Shown here one piece after another: positions 14,265 to 17,117 of a DNA stretch of 17,117 nt (positions within the stretch are counted from its first letter, which is position 1; every line of letters starts with the position of its first letter). Below the pieces are notes generated by a model. The model did no database searches. It was not told the origin of the DNA and saw nothing but the letters and a program-made list of their open reading frames with translations. The DNA lies in contig CAMGSV010000029.1 of NCBI GenBank assembly GCA_946061495.1, positions 1 to 17,117 of the forward strand, read 5' to 3'. A program made the position numbers and the translations under genes. This DNA comes from an uncultured Spirochaetales bacterium (lineage in GTDB: Bacteria > Spirochaetota > Spirochaetia > Treponematales > Treponemataceae).

Positions 14265-15479
14265 ATGAAACGGAATGGAAACACGTTCAAGACACTGCTG
14301 TCTTGTACTTTTATATCACTTTCCCTCTGGGGTGGGGTTGGGGCAAAGACCTTTGCTCAAGCTCCCCAGCACTATGTGGACTTTATCACTGGCTCTGTGG
14401 CGGATAAGACTGCATTGATGAAAAGCCTTGTAATCGATGTGGATACACCTGAGCTGGTGGCCGCCCTCCCGGAGTTGGCCCTGGAGTTTTTGCAGGAGCA
14501 GGTTCCCGTCATCGGTACCGGTGCTGGCATGAAGGAACTGGCACTGGCTACGATTCCTGTTTTGAAGGTTTCTACTCAGCGGCAGGGAGCCTTGCTGTGG
14601 AATATCTTCGGTCTGATTGATGACAGCCAGGTGCAGGTGGCAGTTCTCGAGACTATGACTGCCACTGCCGGAATCAACAAGCGGCTGATGTCCCCCTATC
14701 TTGAAGGAGTCCATACCTTTGTGGCGGAGTCTGTGGCATCGGGTGATGGCAACCTTGCAGCTAGTCTTGTGGCGGTTAATTTTTTAGGAAAGATGGCCGA
14801 TCCAAGTTCCTTTGAGCTTCTTTTTCGCCTGCTGAATTCCGGAGGAAATGCCCAGTTGAATCAGGCCATAGAGTCGTCCCTGTCAGAGGTTATCCCCAGC
14901 TCCCAGGCCGCATTGCTGCGGTATATCAGCCAGAACAGCTATTCTATGGCAGAAAAGTATCGTCTTTTGCTTCTTGTTCAAAAAAATGAGACAATTTCCC
15001 CATTATTTAAGGCGGAAGTGGCAGAAAAGGCCCTTTCTTCTACTACAATAAATATAGGGGATATTTCCAAGATGGCTCCGGAGGCTATCTCATTGCAGTT
15101 GGCAGCGGTGGAGCAGATTGCCGATTCCATGTGGAGTCGGGCGGCGGAAACCGTGGCCAGCTATTTCTTGATGGCCCAGAAGCAGTTGGAGCTGGGGCTT
15201 ATTACCAGCCACCAGTTTCTTACCGTTGTTGATTGTCTGGAAACATTGGCCACCACTCGGTCTGTTTCCGCCTTGATGGAGTATCTTGGAGTCCTCAATA
15301 CGGCTGCTGCCCAGGATGTCGCCTCGGTGAATCATGAGGTGCTTCTGGCAGTGATTGAATCTTTGGGGGCACTGGGTGACAAGGCTGCATTCGACAATCT
15401 TCTCTATGTTACATATCTTCCCTATCCTGAAACCATCACTGCAGCTGCCCGCACCGCGTTGGCAGGATTGAAGTGGTAG
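14265..15479 (+). CDS. Secreted all-helical (HEAT-like) repeat protein
   Basis: A 404-residue exported protein. The start at 14265 gives a classic signal peptide (MKRNGNTFKTLL, a Ser/Leu-rich core, likely cut after KTFAQ) and has GGAGG 9 bases upstream; an earlier TTG in frame at 14199 would bury that signal. The mature part is a chain of amphipathic helices with repeated LxxLxxL and Ala-rich patterns (for example LLWNIFGLIDDSQVQVAVL, then LGALGDKAAFDNLLYVTYL near the end), like HEAT or armadillo-type repeats. No enzymatic motif is visible. A similar helical style forms the C-terminal third of the propeller protein at 2531-4396. The stop overlaps the ComEC start by 7 bases, so the pair is co-translated. 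Role unknown; a periplasmic scaffold is inferred. Confidence 0.75.
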   Translation: MKRNGNTFKTLLSCTFISLSLWGGVGAKTFAQAPQHYVDFITGSVADKTALMKSLVIDVDTPELVAALPELALEFLQEQVPVIGTGAGMKELALATIPVLKVSTQRQGALLWNIFGLIDDSQVQVAVLETMTATAGINKRLMSPYLEGVHTFVAESVASGDGNLAASLVAVNFLGKMADPSSFELLFRLLNSGGNAQLNQAIESSLSEVIPSSQAALLRYISQNSYSMAEKYRLLLLVQKNETISPLFKAEVAEKALSSTTINIGDISKMAPEAISLQLAAVEQIADSMWSRAAETVASYFLMAQKQLELGLITSHQFLTVVDCLETLATTRSVSALMEYLGVLNTAAAQDVASVNHEVLLAVIESLGALGDKAAFDNLLYVTYLPYPETITAAARTALAGLKW

Positions 15480-16849
15480 GAAGAAAGGAACGAATTTTAC
15501 TCTTTGTTCAGCAAAATGGCATGGTGGTGGCCGCAATTCTTGTGGCTCTGCTGGTGTATTCTGGTGTGGTTCCCTTGCTGAACCGATACCCGTACCAAAG
15601 TCTCATTCCCCCGGACCGGGTGGAAGCCCTGGACTGTGTGCTGGTGAGCAATCCCGTAAAGACGGGCAGCGGCACATTCTACCGCTGTACGGTAGAGCTG
15701 GAGGAGGTGAGGGGAGTTGTGGAGAATGGGGCCGCCACTGCCAGGCTCCATGGCGGAGCGGGAGCCGTCCTTGCCACCTCCCAGGCATCCGGCAGGGCTA
15801 CGGTGTTTCTGCCCGCCGCCTTTGTGGAGGCCCATTATCCGGGAAAGCTCTATTCAGCGGTGCTGGGCTCCTCCCGTTCTCAGTCCGCCGTCACTGGTCT
15901 GGTGGAGCAGGGGGCTCGATTGAGTTTGAAGGTGCGGGCCGCCAGCCAGTCCGATGCACCGGGACTCCATCTGGCAGGAGGTGAGCCGGTGTTCTATGGC
16001 TCCGACTGCCACTACAATGGTTTTCCGCCGGGATGGTGGGGGACTGTCCAGCGGTTCCGTGGGCTGTGCCGTCTCCAGTTCAAGCGGCTGATGTACGGCT
16101 GGGGTGATGCCGGCGGCCTGCTGGTGGCCTTGCTCTGTGGCTCCGGTGAGTACACCGACCGGGCAGTGGGGGATGCCTTCCGTCAGGCGGGACTGGCCCA
16201 CGTGCTGGCCCTGTCCGGGATGCACCTGTCCTTCTTCGCTGGTTTGGCCGCCGGGCTTGTTCGTGGCACGGGCCGCCATTTTTCCCGCCTCTTTTCCCTG
16301 CTGGCGGTGGTGCTGTTCGTGTGGTTCGCCGGCCTCTCTCCCTCCCTGCTGCGGTCCCTCATGGGCAGCCTGTTGGGAATGGCGGCGGGCTTGTGGGGAA
16401 TCAGGTGCGGCATGGTGCGGATGCTGGCCCTCTGCTTTTTCCTCCACCTGATGCTGGCTCCCCATGACCTGCTGCAGCTGTCCTTCCAGCTCTCCTACCT
16501 GGCTCTGGCGGGAATCCTTCTTGCCGGCCCCCTCTTTGAGCCTGCCACCCATCGCTTCCTTCCTCCGGCGGTGGCCTCCTCCGTCAGTGCATCTGTGGGG
16601 GCGCAGATCTTCTCCACCCCGGTGACCCTCCTTTCCCTGGGAACCATGATGCCCGGCGGCATTGTGGCCTCGGTGGTGGTGTCTCCCCTGGTGTCCGTGT
16701 TCATGACGGTGGGGGTGGTGGCCATCATCCTCTCCCTGCTGTGGCCGCCCCTCGGTGAACCCCTTGGACATCTGGTGAATCTGTTGTATACTTGCGTCAC
16801 CATTCCGGTACGGCTTTTTGCCAAAATCCCCATCTTGGAGCTGTCATGA
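15473..16849 (+). CDS. comEC: ComEC/Rec2-type DNA uptake channel protein, short form
   Basis: A 458-residue inner-membrane protein of the ComEC/Rec2 competence family, which in naturally competent bacteria carries single-stranded DNA into the cytoplasm. An N-terminal helix (about 17-34) is followed by a beta-rich OB-like domain (about 40-190) and then a polytopic Competence domain with the hallmark DAFRQAGLAHVLALSGMH (H243 to H251 within it), FAGLSPSLLRSLMGSLLG and FQLSYLALAGI. The usual C-terminal metallo-beta-lactamase domain of 700-800-residue ComEC proteins is absent: the protein ends soon after the last helices. The GTG start (AGGA 5 bases upstream) overlaps the previous gene by 7 bases; its stop overlaps rsmA by 4. 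Competence function is not proven; the short form may only be a membrane channel. Confidence 0.88.
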   Translation: MVGRKERILLFVQQNGMVVAAILVALLVYSGVVPLLNRYPYQSLIPPDRVEALDCVLVSNPVKTGSGTFYRCTVELEEVRGVVENGAATARLHGGAGAVLATSQASGRATVFLPAAFVEAHYPGKLYSAVLGSSRSQSAVTGLVEQGARLSLKVRAASQSDAPGLHLAGGEPVFYGSDCHYNGFPPGWWGTVQRFRGLCRLQFKRLMYGWGDAGGLLVALLCGSGEYTDRAVGDAFRQAGLAHVLALSGMHLSFFAGLAAGLVRGTGRHFSRLFSLLAVVLFVWFAGLSPSLLRSLMGSLLGMAAGLWGIRCGMVRMLALCFFLHLMLAPHDLLQLSFQLSYLALAGILLAGPLFEPATHRFLPPAVASSVSASVGAQIFSTPVTLLSLGTMMPGGIVASVVVSPLVSVFMTVGVVAIILSLLWPPLGEPLGHLVNLLYTCVTIPVRLFAKIPILELS

Positions 16850-17117
16850 ACAAGCCAGACTACGATTCTCCCGCCTCCCTGAAGGCCTTCTTGGATGGTC
16901 AGGGGATGGCCATGCAGAAGAAATTCGGCCAGAACTTTCTCATCAATGCCGCCGCCCGCCGTCGCCTCATCGATGCCCTGCAGATTGATGGGAATTCCTC
17001 CGTCTGGGAGGTGGGGCCGGGCTTGGGTGCCATGACCGACGAAATTCTTTCCCGTGGTGCCAGCCTCACTGCTTTTGAGATTGACCGTGGCTTTGCCCAC
17101 TGCCCGCCGGAATTCTT
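16846..17117 (+). CDS. rsmA: 16S rRNA dimethyladenosine transferase RsmA (KsgA), 5' part
   Basis: The first 90 residues of the KsgA/RsmA enzyme, which dimethylates two adjacent adenosines near the 3' end of 16S rRNA late in small-subunit assembly. The family start is visible: KKFGQNFLIN (25-34), the SAM-binding motif WEVGPGLGAMTDEI (54-67) and ASLTAFEIDRGFA (72-84) with the acidic residue that binds the SAM ribose. The ATG is chosen because TTGGAG lies 6 bases before it and it overlaps the ComEC stop as ATGA. The window ends inside the gene. The last residues (HCPPEF) depart from the usual pattern, which may be natural or a sequence error at the edge. Confidence 0.93.
   Translation, partial: MNKPDYDSPASLKAFLDGQGMAMQKKFGQNFLINAAARRRLIDALQIDGNSSVWEVGPGLGAMTDEILSRGASLTAFEIDRGFAHCPPEF

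Noticed and set aside
15854..16771. Long minus-strand open frame (305 codons) opposite comEC
   Set aside because: Extreme His, Gly and Gln content with no hydrophobic core or motif; a shadow of the ComEC coding strand.

Overview
The window looks like spirochaete chromosome, most likely from a Treponema-type organism. The main support is a P83/100-family protein (signal peptide, conserved N-terminal domain, long Glu/Lys/Gln coiled coil, conserved C-terminal domain), a family I know only from Borrelia and treponemes. By eye the base composition is above 50% GC, which does not single out a species. I see no rRNA, tRNA, CRISPR array, transposase pair or prophage structural gene. The window is dense protein-coding DNA cut at both edges; only rsmA at the right edge is truncated.

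Left block, minus strand (6466 down to 55): an isochorismatase-fold hydrolase, a TrmA/RlmD-family rRNA/tRNA uracil-C5 methyltransferase, a secreted beta-propeller plus alpha-helical protein, the P83/100 protein, a strong intrinsic terminator, and an AlkD-like DNA alkylation repair protein. The first gene has a near-ideal promoter whose predicted start falls on the A of its ATG, so the operon may begin with a leaderless mRNA. Between this block and the next lies a 43-residue membrane protein gene on the minus strand (6562-6693).

Middle block, plus strand (6868 to 12722): RNase Z, then a Gld-type ABC export cassette (ATPase, permease, GldG-like auxiliary protein, DUF4340-like protein). A minimal nucleotidyltransferase/HEPN pair sits between the ATPase and the permease. 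It is bracketed by short imperfect direct repeats, looks more AT-rich than its neighbours, and its HEPN reading frame is broken at a run of six G, so it reads as an inserted and possibly decaying or slipping module.

Right block: a small DNA-binding protein with three helix-turn-helix repeats (plus strand) runs 96 bases into the 3' end of a convergent CPBP-family membrane protease. Divergent from the protease is a plus-strand operon of a secreted helical-repeat protein, a short ComEC-type channel protein and rsmA (KsgA), with overlapping start and stop codons.

The most interesting points are the MNT/HEPN insertion inside the Gld cassette with its frameshift, three first-of-operon genes that all appear leaderless (5844-6868 region and 14096), the unlisted 43-residue membrane protein, and the HTH protein with a first repeat lacking its recognition helix. 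I do not see a clearly new defence or biosynthetic system.
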